Assembly: GCA_944324095.1 (NCBI GenBank)
Contig: CALUUY010000010.1
Location: 1 to 35,123 of the forward strand
From: an uncultured Elusimicrobiales bacterium
GTDB taxonomy: Bacteria > Elusimicrobiota > Elusimicrobia > Elusimicrobiales > Elusimicrobiaceae
Length of the DNA: 35,123 nucleotides
Reading direction: 5' to 3'
The notes beneath the pieces were generated by a model. That model did no database searches. It worked only from the letters and a program-made list of their open reading frames with translations, and was not told the DNA's origin. Positions within the stretch are counted from its first letter, which is position 1. Each line of letters opens with the position of its first letter. Shown in pieces: positions 8,317 to 16,441 of the stretch. Both the position numbers and the translations under genes were made by a program.

Positions 8317-8853
8317 ATGTATCAAGGTATTAGAATAGCCGGTTTCGGCGGGCAAGGTGTAGTTTCTGCCGGTATTTTACTGGCGCAGGCCGGCGTGGAA
8401 GACAAAAAAAATGCCAGCTGGCTTCCGTCTTACGGGCCGGAAATGCGCGGCGGAACCGCTAACTGCTCGGTGGTGATTTCAGACGGTGAAGTTTATACGC
8501 CTATTGTGGCCACTCCGGATACGGTCATTGTAATGAACGAGCCCTCTTTGCCTAAGTTTGAGCCGCTTATTAAAAAGGGAGGGCTGCTCATTATTAATAG
8601 TTCGCTCATTAACTCCCGCCCTACACGTACGGACATCAAAGTTGTTTGTGTTCCTTGCAACGAGATTGCCGAAAAAATAGGGATGGACAGAGTAGCTACG
8701 TTGGTGGCTATTGGTGCCTTTTGCAGCTTAATGGGTGCCGTAAGCGTGGAAAGCGTAGTGCGCGCAATGAAGAAAGTTTATAAACGTGCTAAGCCGGAAA
8801 TGTTGGAGCTGAATAAAAAAGCATTAGAAGCCGGTTTTGCCGCTGTAAAATAG
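8317..8853 (+). CDS. korC: 2-oxoacid:ferredoxin oxidoreductase, gamma subunit
   Basis: This 178-residue protein shows the conserved start IRIAGFGGQGVVSAGILLA and PSYGPEMRGGTANC, both hallmarks of the gamma domain that contacts CoA and stabilises the alpha-beta core. I chose the ATG at 8317, preceded by GAGGGGG, and not an upstream TTG at 8284 that would lie inside korB. It is the last gene of the operon, followed by a strong terminator at 8869-8900. Confidence 0.93.
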   Translation: MYQGIRIAGFGGQGVVSAGILLAQAGVEDKKNASWLPSYGPEMRGGTANCSVVISDGEVYTPIVATPDTVIVMNEPSLPKFEPLIKKGGLLIINSSLINSRPTRTDIKVVCVPCNEIAEKIGMDRVATLVAIGAFCSLMGAVSVESVVRAMKKVYKRAKPEMLELNKKALEAGFAAVK

Positions 8854-8868
8854 TTTCAATGAAGCACA

Positions 8869-8900
8869 AAAACCCCCGCATTTAATGCGGGGGTTTTTTA
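8869..8900 (+). terminator. Intrinsic terminator after korC (works both ways)
   Basis: AACCCCCGCAT-TTAA-TGCGGGGGTT type hairpin followed by TTTTTTA. The upstream A-tract makes it functional on the minus strand too, where it would stop the MFS transcript about 145 bases past its stop codon. The bases between 8901 and 9043 hold no gene that I can see. Confidence 0.9.
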
Positions 8901-9043
8901 TTGTTTGGTGTAACTGAAATAATAGTTCGGCTACAAAATAAACATTGGGTTGGTTTTATACCCTGCCTTGTAAAACAGTTTTGGGTGGCATTAAACGAGT
9001 TAGTAAAAACCATTTTACCGGTTTACTGCTATGGGCGGCACGC

Positions 9044-10282
9044 TTATAGGTGTTTGTTTTCTAGGTAATATTCTTTTAAATGGCCGGTTTTGCGGGCAAA
9101 ACGGGCCGATAAAGCCGTAAAAAGACAAGCGGGAATAACGGTGAGGGTGCAAAGTAAAACGGCCGTTTTAAGGCCCCATAAATCAGAAGCCTTCCCCAGT
9201 ATAACGGGGGAAATAGCATCCCCCAGTGCGTGGATGATAAAAATATTAATGGCAAATGCCATGGAACGCACCCGCGTGCGTGTAAGCGCCACAATGGCTG
9301 CACTGATGGGCCCCATAGGTAAAAAGATGAACACCACTGCCACACAAAAGCAGGCCACCGCCCAAAAAGTTTGTTTGCAATACACGCCCAAAGCGGCAAA
9401 CGGAAGCGCCAGTAAAAAACTGCCAAAGATGGTAATAAAATAGGCCAGGTGGGTTTTTTTCAATAGAGAATCGGCAATTTTCCCACCCAGAAAAGTTCCC
9501 AAGGCCCCGCATACCACCACCATAATTCCAAATATTAATCCCGCGTGGGCCACGCTAAAATCAAAAAAACGGTGGAAATAGGTGGGCATCCAGGCGGAAA
9601 GCCCGCCTAAAGCAAAGGTGCCCATTGCGTGAGCCAAACACAAAAAGATGAATGATTTGTTTCTGAGCAAAATTAAATAATCCACCGTGCGCGCGCGGTC
9701 TCTTTCATTTTGGGTGGTGCGCAGGGTGTCTTTTAACTGTGTAAGCGCCATAAGCCCTAAAAATATGCCCGGTATGCCCACCAGCATAAAAGCGGCGCGC
9801 CAGCCCCAGTGCTGCCCCACAAAGCCGCCGGCCAAGTAGCCAATGGCGCTTCCGGCCGGAAGCGCTAAAGCAAAGGCGGATAAAACGGTGGCGCGTTTTT
9901 CTTTGGGGTAATTTTCAGCCAAGAAAGGTTGTGCAATGGTGGTGAATCCGGCCTCTCCAATACCAATAAACCCGCGCGTAATTAACAGAACCAAGTAGTT
10001 CTTGGCCCAGGCGCAGGCCATAGTGGCTACGCTCCAAATAAGGGCACTGGCACCAATCCATTTTTGGCGTTGGGTACGGTCGGCAAAGTAACCCACCAGC
10101 GGGGCATAAAGCATATATATAATCATAAACACAGAGGCAAGGGTGCCTAGCTGGGTATCTGAGATTTGTAAGTCCGCCTGTAACAACGGGAAAACCGCAA
10201 AAAGCACTTGCCTGTCTATATAGTTAAACAGGTTTAAAAGAAATAAAATCCAGAATAATTTTTTTACGTTCATTAGGCTCAT
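9044..10282 (-). CDS. MFS transporter, spinster-like
   Basis: This 412-residue protein has about twelve hydrophobic segments. The N-terminus reads FNYIDRQVLFAVFPLLQ, the FxYxDRxxL pattern of spinster-type and related major facilitator permeases. Motif A of the first half is GYFADRTQRQKW (64-75), and a related loop follows in the second half (GKIADSLLKK). Substrate cannot be read from sequence: relatives move sugars, organic acids, lipids or drugs. Two ATGs are possible (residue 1 or 4). I keep the first because GAGG lies upstream at acceptable spacing. The gene is monocistronic, between a shared terminator and the divergent pilin gene. Confidence 0.85.
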   Translation of the reverse strand: MSLMNVKKLFWILFLLNLFNYIDRQVLFAVFPLLQADLQISDTQLGTLASVFMIIYMLYAPLVGYFADRTQRQKWIGASALIWSVATMACAWAKNYLVLLITRGFIGIGEAGFTTIAQPFLAENYPKEKRATVLSAFALALPAGSAIGYLAGGFVGQHWGWRAAFMLVGIPGIFLGLMALTQLKDTLRTTQNERDRARTVDYLILLRNKSFIFLCLAHAMGTFALGGLSAWMPTYFHRFFDFSVAHAGLIFGIMVVVCGALGTFLGGKIADSLLKKTHLAYFITIFGSFLLALPFAALGVYCKQTFWAVACFCVAVVFIFLPMGPISAAIVALTRTRVRSMAFAINIFIIHALGDAISPVILGKASDLWGLKTAVLLCTLTVIPACLFTALSARFARKTGHLKEYYLENKHL

Positions 10283-10374
10283 TTTATAAAAAAAACTAGC
10301 CTCGGGGGCAAAAAGAATTATACTATAAGAACATACTTGTAATTGCTATAATATGGCATTAGGAGGGTTTAAAA

Positions 10375-10779
10375 ATGAAGAAAGGTTTTACGATGATTGA
10401 GTTGTTGATTGTAATTGTGATTGTGGCTTTGCTGGTGGCTGTAAGCGTGCCGAAATACAAAACCGCTATGGAAAAATCCCGCGCGCAAGAAGCTATTACC
10501 AATTTGAATTTGGCGGCCAATTTGGCCAATGCGTATTATTTGTCTCATAATGCGTCGTATGATGGGTTTAGCCGCACTGCCGATCAAATGGATAAAGCCA
10601 AAAGCGTGTATTTTAATACGGTTACGGTAGCTGCTGCTGGCAATACTGCCACGATAACTGCGGGTAGAAAAACAGGCGCTTATTCTTTAGTATTAACGCT
10701 TACGGATGGGGAAGTAACCGGACGCACGTGCGTAAGCAGCAAGGCAGATTTGTGTGATGCTATTGGTTGGGGCGTTTAA
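10375..10779 (+). CDS. Type IV pilin-like / pseudopilin protein
   Basis: The 134-residue protein starts with a class III signal: MKKG, a cleavage site before F5, and E9, which becomes the conserved glutamate at mature position 5. The hydrophobic helix TMIELLIVIVIVALLVAVSVP follows in outline. PilD/GspO-type peptidase would cut and methylate it. The globular part ends with a cysteine pair (GRTC and ADLC) that could form the C-terminal disulfide loop seen in major pilins. AGGAGGG lies seven bases before ATG. It stands alone with its own terminator, and no pilus assembly genes (pilB, pilC, pilQ) are nearby. It could be a major pilin, a minor pilin or a secretion pseudopilin. Confidence 0.9.
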   Translation: MKKGFTMIELLIVIVIVALLVAVSVPKYKTAMEKSRAQEAITNLNLAANLANAYYLSHNASYDGFSRTADQMDKAKSVYFNTVTVAAAGNTATITAGRKTGAYSLVLTLTDGEVTGRTCVSSKADLCDAIGWGV

Positions 10780-10796
10780 GTATTGTTTTGATATGA

Positions 10797-10828
10797 AACC
10801 CCGCCTGCATTTGCAGGCGGGGTTTTTT
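10797..10828 (+). terminator. Intrinsic terminator after the pilin-like gene
   Basis: Perfect inverted repeat AACCCCGCCTGCA ... TGCAGGCGGGGTT followed by a run of T. Confidence 0.93.
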
Positions 10829-10940
10829 GTTGGAAAAGGCTGCTCAAACCATACGGCCCGAAGCCCGTTTTATAAAAATGTTTTTTGGTTATAAACCACT
10901 TGAAAAAGGTGGCTTATAGGCAGCCTTGATAATGAAACTA

Positions 10941-11399
10941 TTATTTTTTGCTGGTTTGGCGTATAGCCTCAAACAGCGTAATAGCCGCCGAAGACGACAA
11001 ATTGAGCGAACGCACCGGCCCCGGCATAGGGATGGTATAGAGGCGGTCTTTATATCGTTCATAAAAATCTTTAGGAAGACCGCAGGATTCCGCCCCAAAC
11101 ACCAGGTAACTGTTGGGGGAAAAGTGGGCGTCCCAATAAACTTGTTTGCCTTTGGTGGAAAGGAAGAACATATCCTGCACGTCAGGGTGATTGACTGCTA
11201 AAAACTCCTCCCAATCCGCGTAGCGGCGGTAGTTTAGGTTGGGCCAGTAATCCAGGCCGGAACGGCGGATTTCTTTAGATTCTATTTTGAACCCCAGTTT
11301 CCCAACCAGATGAAGCATTGTTCCCGTAGCCACGCAAGAGCGGCCAATGTTGCCGGTATTAAACGGAATTTCCGGATTAACAAGTACAATATTTAACAT
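10941..11399 (-). CDS. trmL: tRNA (cytidine/uridine-34 2'-O)-methyltransferase
   Basis: This 152-residue SPOUT methyltransferase is of the length typical for TrmL. Diagnostic segments are IPFNTGNIGRSC at the start, RRSGLDYWPNL, FGAESCGLP and MPGPVRSLNLSSS, which together form the trefoil-knot SAM site. TrmL methylates the ribose of the wobble base in certain leucine tRNAs and acts as a homodimer. The ribosome-binding site is AAGGA. It follows the glycogen phosphorylase gene on the same strand, but a terminator lies between them, so it is probably read from leak-through or a local promoter. Confidence 0.92.
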   Translation of the reverse strand: MLNIVLVNPEIPFNTGNIGRSCVATGTMLHLVGKLGFKIESKEIRRSGLDYWPNLNYRRYADWEEFLAVNHPDVQDMFFLSTKGKQVYWDAHFSPNSYLVFGAESCGLPKDFYERYKDRLYTIPMPGPVRSLNLSSSAAITLFEAIRQTSKK

Positions 11400-11423
11400 A
11401 CATTCCTTCTTAAATACTGCCAG

Positions 11424-11453
11424 TAAAAAGGACGGGTTGCCCCGTCCTTTTTA
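11424..11453 (-). terminator. Intrinsic terminator after glgP
   Basis: On the minus strand AAAAGGACGGG-GCAA-CCCGTCCTTTTT. It lies between glgP and trmL and should reduce transcription into trmL. Confidence 0.88.
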
Positions 11454-11470
11454 CTTGGCTTATAACAGAG

Positions 11471-14026
11471 TTAGTCTTCCCAGCGGATGTAAAGCGGAGT
11501 TAACACGTTGGGAATATCGTTATTAGCGGGTAAAATGCGCAGGGCATAGTCCTGCCGGCCGCTGTTTAAAGGAGATACCTGCACTTCATAAATGTAAGCG
11601 TCCCCTTCTTTGCCGGTGCAGTTCATGTCCACGGCGTCTTCTTTTACCATATCGCCTAGTGTACCGCGTTGGCCCAGGTATAATTCCACCTGAATGTCTT
11701 GCGGGGCCAAATCTCCCAGGAATACACGGGCTTTAAAGTTTACTTTGTCGCCCATTAAGATAGCCGTTTCCAGCTTGGGGGTAATGTCCACCACGTTTAC
11801 GCGGTACCAGTTTTCGGCAATTTTGCGCCGCCAAGCGGCAACGGCTTCTGCCTTGCCGGGAGCGGATAAAATACCAAAATAGTCGTTAGCCGGTACATAG
11901 AAGCGTTCGTAGTATTCTTTTACCATACGGTGCGTGTTAAAGAACGGCGCAATGTGTTTGACGGATTCTTTCATCAAGGTCAACCACGGCAGAGAAATGC
12001 CGTCTTCCCCTTTGGCGTAATAAGCGGGGGCAATGTCCTGCTCAATTAAGTTGTAGAGGGATTCCGCTTCCACGGCGTCTTGTTCCGCCTCGGAGGCATA
12101 CTTTTCGGCCCCGCCGATAGACCAGCCGTATTCGCACGGGCCTACTTCATCCCACCACCCGTCTAATATGGACAGCGTCATCGCACCGTTTAATGCCGCT
12201 TTCATACCGCTGGTGCCGCTGGCTTCCATCGGGCGGCGCGGGTTGTTGAGCCACACATCCACCCCTTGCACCATATAGCGGGCGGTGTTCATATTGTAAT
12301 CTTCCACAAAAACGATTTTGCCTTTAAAGCGAGGGTCGTTTTGGGAGATATTGATGATGGTTTTAATAAATTCTTTACCTTGCGTGTCAGCCGGGTGGGC
12401 TTTACCGGCAAAGATAAACTGCACCGGCTGTTTGGGGTTGTTGACAATTTTGTCCAACCGGTTTAAATCCTTAAACAGCAGGGTGGCGCGTTTATAGGTG
12501 GCAAAGCGGCGGGCAAAGCCGATGGTCAACACGTCTTTTTTAAGCACTTTACCAGCTTTGTTCACGCTCATAACGTCCAACCCTTGGCGGGTAAGCTGGC
12601 GGCGTAAACGGCCGCGGGCCATATCAATGAGTTTTTCCTTGCGGATGTTGTGCACTTTCCACAGTTCCGCATTGGGTATTTCGTCCATTTTCTCCCACAT
12701 TTTAGCGTCGGAAGGATCTACCTCGCCGGTTTGATCGTTATTAAACAAATACTTGCGGTACAAGTCGTTTAATTCGTGCGAAATCCAAGAAGCGCTGTGA
12801 ATACCGTTGGTAATGCTGGTTATCGGCACTTCGTCCATCGGCAACGTGGGCCAGAGGTTTTTCCACATTTCACGGCTTACTACACCGTGCAGTTTGGCCA
12901 CGCCGTTGGCAAAAGCGGTTAAACGCAGGGCTACCACCGTCATACAATACGTGGTGGAGGAAGGGGTTTCTTTACCCAAGTTTAAAAATTCTTCCCAAGA
13001 AATACCCATTTTGTTGGCGTAAGATTCCATATACTTACGCACGAGCATCGGGTCAAAATGTTCGTTCCCGGCAATAACCGGCGTATGTGTGGTAAATACG
13101 GAGCTTGCCCACACAATTTCACGCGCTTGGGCAAAGCTTAAATGCTTTTCCTGCATAATTTCAATAATGCGTTGGAAAAGCAAGAACGCGCTGTGCCCTT
13201 CGTTGATGTGATAGACGGTGGGTTTAATGCCCATAGCGGCCAATGCCTTTACACCGCCGATGCCGAGCACCACTTCTTGACGGATGCGGTTTTCGCGGTC
13301 TCCGCCGTAGAGTTTTTCGGTAATTAAACGTTGTGCGGGGGTATTTTCCTGCAGGTTGGTGTCTAATAAATAAAGGGACGTTCTCCCCACCGGTACGCGC
13401 CAAATGCAGGCTTTAACGGTTTCTTGCCCCAGCTCAATGTCAACGGTAATTTCTTTGCCGTTGGCATCGGTTACGCGTTCCACGGGCATATGGGCCCAGT
13501 CGTTATCGGGATATTCTTCGTTTTGCCAGCCTTCGCGGTTGAGAATTTGGCGCACATACCCTTGTTTGTAAAACAAACCTACGCCAATAATAGGCATACC
13601 CAAATCACTGGCGGATTTCATATGATCGCCCGCCAGCATACCTAAGCCGCCGGAATAGATGGGTAATCCTTCACCAATGCCGTATTCCATAGAGAAATAC
13701 GCCGCTAGCAGGTTGCCTTGTTCCCGCCGGTGCTGATGGTACCACGTGTTGGGGTTGTTTTTATAATTATAATAGGCTTCTTTTACCCGGTTTACGTTGG
13801 CTACAAATTCCGGGTTATTGCTAAGTTCTTCAAAGCGTTTTTGCGGCACGCAGCCCAAAAACCATTTGGGGTTGCGTTTAGAGGCCGTCCACAATTTAGC
13901 ATCTACTTGTACAAAAAGCAAAATGGCCTGCCAATTCCAGGTAAACCACATATCGTTAGCCAATTCTTCCAGAAATTTAATGTTTTCCGGCAAGTTGGGC
14001 TGTACATTAAAAGAATGAATTTTCAT
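11471..14026 (-). CDS. glgP: Alpha-glucan (glycogen/maltodextrin) phosphorylase
   Basis: The 851-residue length and N-terminal DUF3417-like start (FLEELANDMWFTWNW) mark the short bacterial/archaeal alpha-glucan phosphorylase branch. YFSMEYGIGEGLPIYSGGLG is the glycan-handling region, and TTHTPVIAGNEHFD and EASGTSGMKAALNG lie further on. The last includes K609, the lysine expected to bind pyridoxal phosphate. It releases glucose-1-phosphate from alpha-1,4-glucans by phosphorolysis. The extra C-terminal 100 residues form a beta-rich domain. GAGAGGG precedes the ATG and a TATAAT is found on the minus strand at 14067-14062. No other glycogen genes are in the window. Confidence 0.93.
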   Translation of the reverse strand: MKIHSFNVQPNLPENIKFLEELANDMWFTWNWQAILLFVQVDAKLWTASKRNPKWFLGCVPQKRFEELSNNPEFVANVNRVKEAYYNYKNNPNTWYHQHRREQGNLLAAYFSMEYGIGEGLPIYSGGLGMLAGDHMKSASDLGMPIIGVGLFYKQGYVRQILNREGWQNEEYPDNDWAHMPVERVTDANGKEITVDIELGQETVKACIWRVPVGRTSLYLLDTNLQENTPAQRLITEKLYGGDRENRIRQEVVLGIGGVKALAAMGIKPTVYHINEGHSAFLLFQRIIEIMQEKHLSFAQAREIVWASSVFTTHTPVIAGNEHFDPMLVRKYMESYANKMGISWEEFLNLGKETPSSTTYCMTVVALRLTAFANGVAKLHGVVSREMWKNLWPTLPMDEVPITSITNGIHSASWISHELNDLYRKYLFNNDQTGEVDPSDAKMWEKMDEIPNAELWKVHNIRKEKLIDMARGRLRRQLTRQGLDVMSVNKAGKVLKKDVLTIGFARRFATYKRATLLFKDLNRLDKIVNNPKQPVQFIFAGKAHPADTQGKEFIKTIINISQNDPRFKGKIVFVEDYNMNTARYMVQGVDVWLNNPRRPMEASGTSGMKAALNGAMTLSILDGWWDEVGPCEYGWSIGGAEKYASEAEQDAVEAESLYNLIEQDIAPAYYAKGEDGISLPWLTLMKESVKHIAPFFNTHRMVKEYYERFYVPANDYFGILSAPGKAEAVAAWRRKIAENWYRVNVVDITPKLETAILMGDKVNFKARVFLGDLAPQDIQVELYLGQRGTLGDMVKEDAVDMNCTGKEGDAYIYEVQVSPLNSGRQDYALRILPANNDIPNVLTPLYIRWED

Positions 14027-14112
14027 TCGAACCCTCTCTCCCTGTTTATTTAATATCTAAAATTATATAAAAAAAAGGCGTGTTTCACTGGAAATAATCA
14101 AACTTTTTTAAA

Positions 14113-14147
14113 TTATAAAAAACGCCCGGGTTTAAGCGGCCCGGGCG
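14113..14147 (-). terminator. Intrinsic terminator after the DUF1646 transporter
   Basis: On the minus strand CGCCCGGG ... CCCGGGCG followed by TTTTTTATAA. It separates the transporter gene from glgP downstream. Confidence 0.88.
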
Positions 14148-14169
14148 GTATCGTTTAAGAAAGGCTGTT

Positions 14170-15234
14170 TTATTTCATTACAGCGCTTAAGATAACAAAA
14201 AAAGCAATCAGCAGTACAGCCCCTACACCCACGGCGTGTTTGGCCCATTCTTTGCTTTTTATGCCCAGTTTAGAAGCGCAGATAATGTTGGGAATGTTAC
14301 CCGGTATAAGCATCCCGCCGGATACAATTAAGCTGATAAGCAGGAAGGTGAGTGAGCGGGTGCTGATGTCGGGCGTAACTTCAATGGCAGCCATCGTGGC
14401 GTTATCCAATACGGCGGAAAGCATATTAATCCAATACAGCCATTCTGCGGACAGTTTAGAAATGGTTTGCTGGGCCAGCGGTTTTAAGCCGTCTCCTAAG
14501 AATACCAAAGCCATTACAAACAGGTAAACTTTACCCGCCCGCACGGCAATGCTTTTTACGCTGTGCTCATCGGCTACAGCGGCATCTTCTTTTACGCCGG
14601 GGGCGTTTTTAATGGTGTTGGCGCGTATAGCGCTGGCTAACAGAGACACAAACGCTACCCCGCCTAAAATATACCAGCCCAGGTGTTCCACCAAAAACCA
14701 AAAGTCTGCATTATGAGGCTCGCCGGACAGTTTGGATAATACCACCGTGCCCAACGGTTCCCCGATAGCCGTTAACACGGCCCCCATACCAATGGCATAG
14801 CAGGCAAAAACCACCACGCGGGTGCGTCCTTCGCGGTTTAACGGCAACATCATTACAACTTCGGACAAAATAAGCGCTGCAATAATGGCCGTAATTAAGC
14901 TAGACAACATCCCCAATAAAAACACCATTACAAACAGGGTGGTTCTAAGCCCCAAAAACCCTACGGCTTTTTTGGTGGCTTTTTGTAAATGTTTATTGCA
15001 ATATTTGAACAATAACCCGGCAAAAAATACCGCCAGGGTGATTTTGATGGGGTCTTCCAATGCGGTAAGAACCAACCCGCCGCTCCAACTTTTAGACACC
15101 GTTACAGCAAAAATGCCGCAGCAGAACAAAAATGCTTCCAGGTTTTCTTCCACTTTGTGTACTGTAAGCGGCAGTAATAAGACAACTAAAATAAGCAAAG
15201 ACAAAGATGCCGTTTGCCAAAGAGCTAATTCCAT
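14170..15234 (-). CDS. DUF1646-type putative cation transporter
   Basis: The chosen ATG at 15234 gives 354 residues. A longer frame reaching 15330 is rejected because GAGGG lies six bases before 15234 and the extra 32 residues are polar and atypical. The protein has about ten membrane segments arranged as two related halves. Conserved polar patches inside membranes include VLTALEDPIKI, TAIGEPLGTVVL and LDNATMAAIEVTP, resembling DUF1646 proteins of the ion-transporter superfamily that includes NhaD and ArsB. Family role, probably Na+/H+ exchange or another cation or anion flux, is not established. Monocistronic. Confidence 0.78.
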   Translation of the reverse strand: MELALWQTASLSLLILVVLLLPLTVHKVEENLEAFLFCCGIFAVTVSKSWSGGLVLTALEDPIKITLAVFFAGLLFKYCNKHLQKATKKAVGFLGLRTTLFVMVFLLGMLSSLITAIIAALILSEVVMMLPLNREGRTRVVVFACYAIGMGAVLTAIGEPLGTVVLSKLSGEPHNADFWFLVEHLGWYILGGVAFVSLLASAIRANTIKNAPGVKEDAAVADEHSVKSIAVRAGKVYLFVMALVFLGDGLKPLAQQTISKLSAEWLYWINMLSAVLDNATMAAIEVTPDISTRSLTFLLISLIVSGGMLIPGNIPNIICASKLGIKSKEWAKHAVGVGAVLLIAFFVILSAVMK

Positions 15235-15385
15235 ATAATCCCTCTTGTTTTGCGGGAATTCCCGATATAAAAGCTGTTTGTAAACAGCCTTATACAAATT
15301 ATATAAAAACTCCGCCCCCTTTAAACACAACCCAAACAGAGGTTTTCTGTTTGCAGCAGGCCAAATATGCTACAATTTATACGAT

Positions 15386-15459
15386 GTCCCGTTCGTCTAG
15401 TGGTCCAGGACGCCGCCCTCTCAAGGCGGAGATCACGAGTTCGAATCTCGTACGGGACG
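15386..15459 (+). tRNA. tRNA-Glu (CTC)
   Basis: Cloverleaf of 74 bases. The acceptor stem is GTCCCGT/ACGGGAC with discriminator G. The anticodon arm is CCGCC-CTCTCAA-GGCGG (anticodon CTC), and the T-arm is CGAGT-TCGAATC-TCG type. CCA is not encoded. TACAAT at 15371-15376 is a fitting -10 box. The only -35 candidate, TTGCAG at 15351, is closer than usual (14 bases). A T-run and a terminator follow. Confidence 0.95.
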
Positions 15460-15481
15460 TTTTTTATTGCTTTTTATTTTT

Positions 15482-15507
15482 ACCCCGCCCCTCGTGGCGG
15501 GGGTTTT
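15482..15507 (+). terminator. Intrinsic terminator after tRNA-Glu
   Basis: ACCCCGCC-CCTCGT-GGCGGGG followed by GTTTTTG. The 115 bases after it, up to the next terminator, hold no recognisable gene. Confidence 0.85.
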
Positions 15508-15624
15508 TGTTGGCTTCTTTTTAAGCCTCTTTTCCTGGCGGCAATTTTTTAAAGATAATTATCATTTAAATTGTAAGGGAAAATGTGGAAGACGGGGTTT
15601 GTTTTAAAGAGGAAATAGCGTTCA

Positions 15625-15657
15625 ATAAAAAACCGGGCTTTTAAGGCCCGGTTTTTA
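15625..15657 (-). terminator. Intrinsic terminator after the ankyrin lipoprotein
   Basis: On the minus strand AAAACCGGGCC-TTAAA-AGCCCGGTTTTTT. The stem is GC-rich and followed by a T-run. It is close to symmetrical, so it may act on both strands. Confidence 0.88.
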
Positions 15658-15666
15658 GTAAAGCGT

Positions 15667-16311
15667 TTAATACATTGGCTGTAAGGCTTGTGCCACAGCG
15701 GGGTTAGCATTGTATTGCTGCGCCAAGGCTTGGGCCGTCCAACCATTAGGGGCCCGGTAATTGGGGTCCGCCCCGGCCTGCAACAAAAGTTGGATGGTTT
15801 CCGGGCTGTTGGCAGACATAGCACAAAACATCAGCGGAGTCATACCGTTTTCGGCCACGCTATCCACTTTTGCCCCGTGGGAAAGCACGGTTTGAGTGAT
15901 TTTAGGGCTTATGGCACAGGCGGCAGCCAACAGCGGGGCACCTTGCGCGGTAAGGGCGTTTGCATCAGCGCCGGCGCGTAAGAAAGCGTCCACCGTTTCC
16001 GGGTTGGGGTATTTGGCTTGGGTAAGGTAAATGACAAGCGCGGTTTGGCCTTGTTCATCGCGGGCGTTCGGGTCGGCTCCTTTTTCTAACATAGCGGTTA
16101 TTTCTTCCGGTTTTTGGGAGGCAACAGCTGCCAAGAAGCTTTCATTGTCCACCCCTGCTAAGGATTGTTGGCGGGCAATGGCTTTTTGGGCGGCTTCAGG
16201 GGCCAGCTTGTCGGAAAATTCCCGCAAAGGTTTTAAGAAGCCGTCATCTCCGCAGGCGCTTATTAAGGGCAGCAAGGCGGCGCCGAGTAAAAGGTATAAA
16301 TATTTTTTCAT
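15667..16311 (-). CDS. Ankyrin-repeat lipoprotein
   Basis: This 214-residue protein has a lipoprotein signal, with a lysine pair, a hydrophobic core and the lipobox ISAC giving C20 as the lipid-modified residue. After a linker there are about four ankyrin repeats, seen from phrases such as LEKGADPNARDEQGQTAL, LRAGADANALTAQGAPLL and LLQAGADPNYRAPNGWTA. Ankyrin repeats bind other proteins, so this is probably a membrane-anchored periplasmic binding or scaffold protein. The partner is unknown. The minus-strand start is preceded by CGGAGTG. It is divergent from ychF. Confidence 0.88.
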   Translation of the reverse strand: MKKYLYLLLGAALLPLISACGDDGFLKPLREFSDKLAPEAAQKAIARQQSLAGVDNESFLAAVASQKPEEITAMLEKGADPNARDEQGQTALVIYLTQAKYPNPETVDAFLRAGADANALTAQGAPLLAAACAISPKITQTVLSHGAKVDSVAENGMTPLMFCAMSANSPETIQLLLQAGADPNYRAPNGWTAQALAQQYNANPAVAQALQPMY

Positions 16312-16342
16312 AAAATAACACTCCGTCAGGGTATTTTTTATT

Positions 16343-16351
16343 AGTATAGCA
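16343..16351 (-). promoter_or_regulatory. Extended -10 promoter of the ankyrin lipoprotein
   Basis: The minus strand reads TGC-TATACT (TATACT at 16348-16343), an extended -10 element with no clear -35 box. It sits about 32 bases before the start codon. Confidence 0.4.
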
Positions 16352-16403
16352 AATAAAGTTTAGTCTTTTTAGCTAAAAGGGCAAATGGCTGCGGGAAATG
16401 CTA

Positions 16404-16413
16404 AAATATACTT
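16404..16413 (+). promoter_or_regulatory. -10 region of ychF
   Basis: AAATATACTT contains TATACT at 16407-16412, 29 bases before the start codon. No convincing -35 hexamer is seen. Confidence 0.4.
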
Positions 16414-16441
16414 ATTATTATCGTTTTGAAGGAGATTTTCC

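Noticed and set aside
10870-10930. Hairpin ATAAACCAC/GTGGCTTAT behind trmL as terminator
   Set aside because: The stem is short and imperfect, and no T-run follows on the minus strand.
15235-15330. 32-residue extension of the DUF1646 transporter
   Set aside because: The ATG at 15234 has GAGGG at proper spacing. The extension has none and is polar.
15207-15552. Plus-strand frames across tRNA-Glu
   Set aside because: They read through the tRNA and its terminator and have no start signals.
15553-15570. Fur-box-like sequence GATAATTATCATT
   Set aside because: Only one half matches well and it lies between two converging terminators, not at a promoter.
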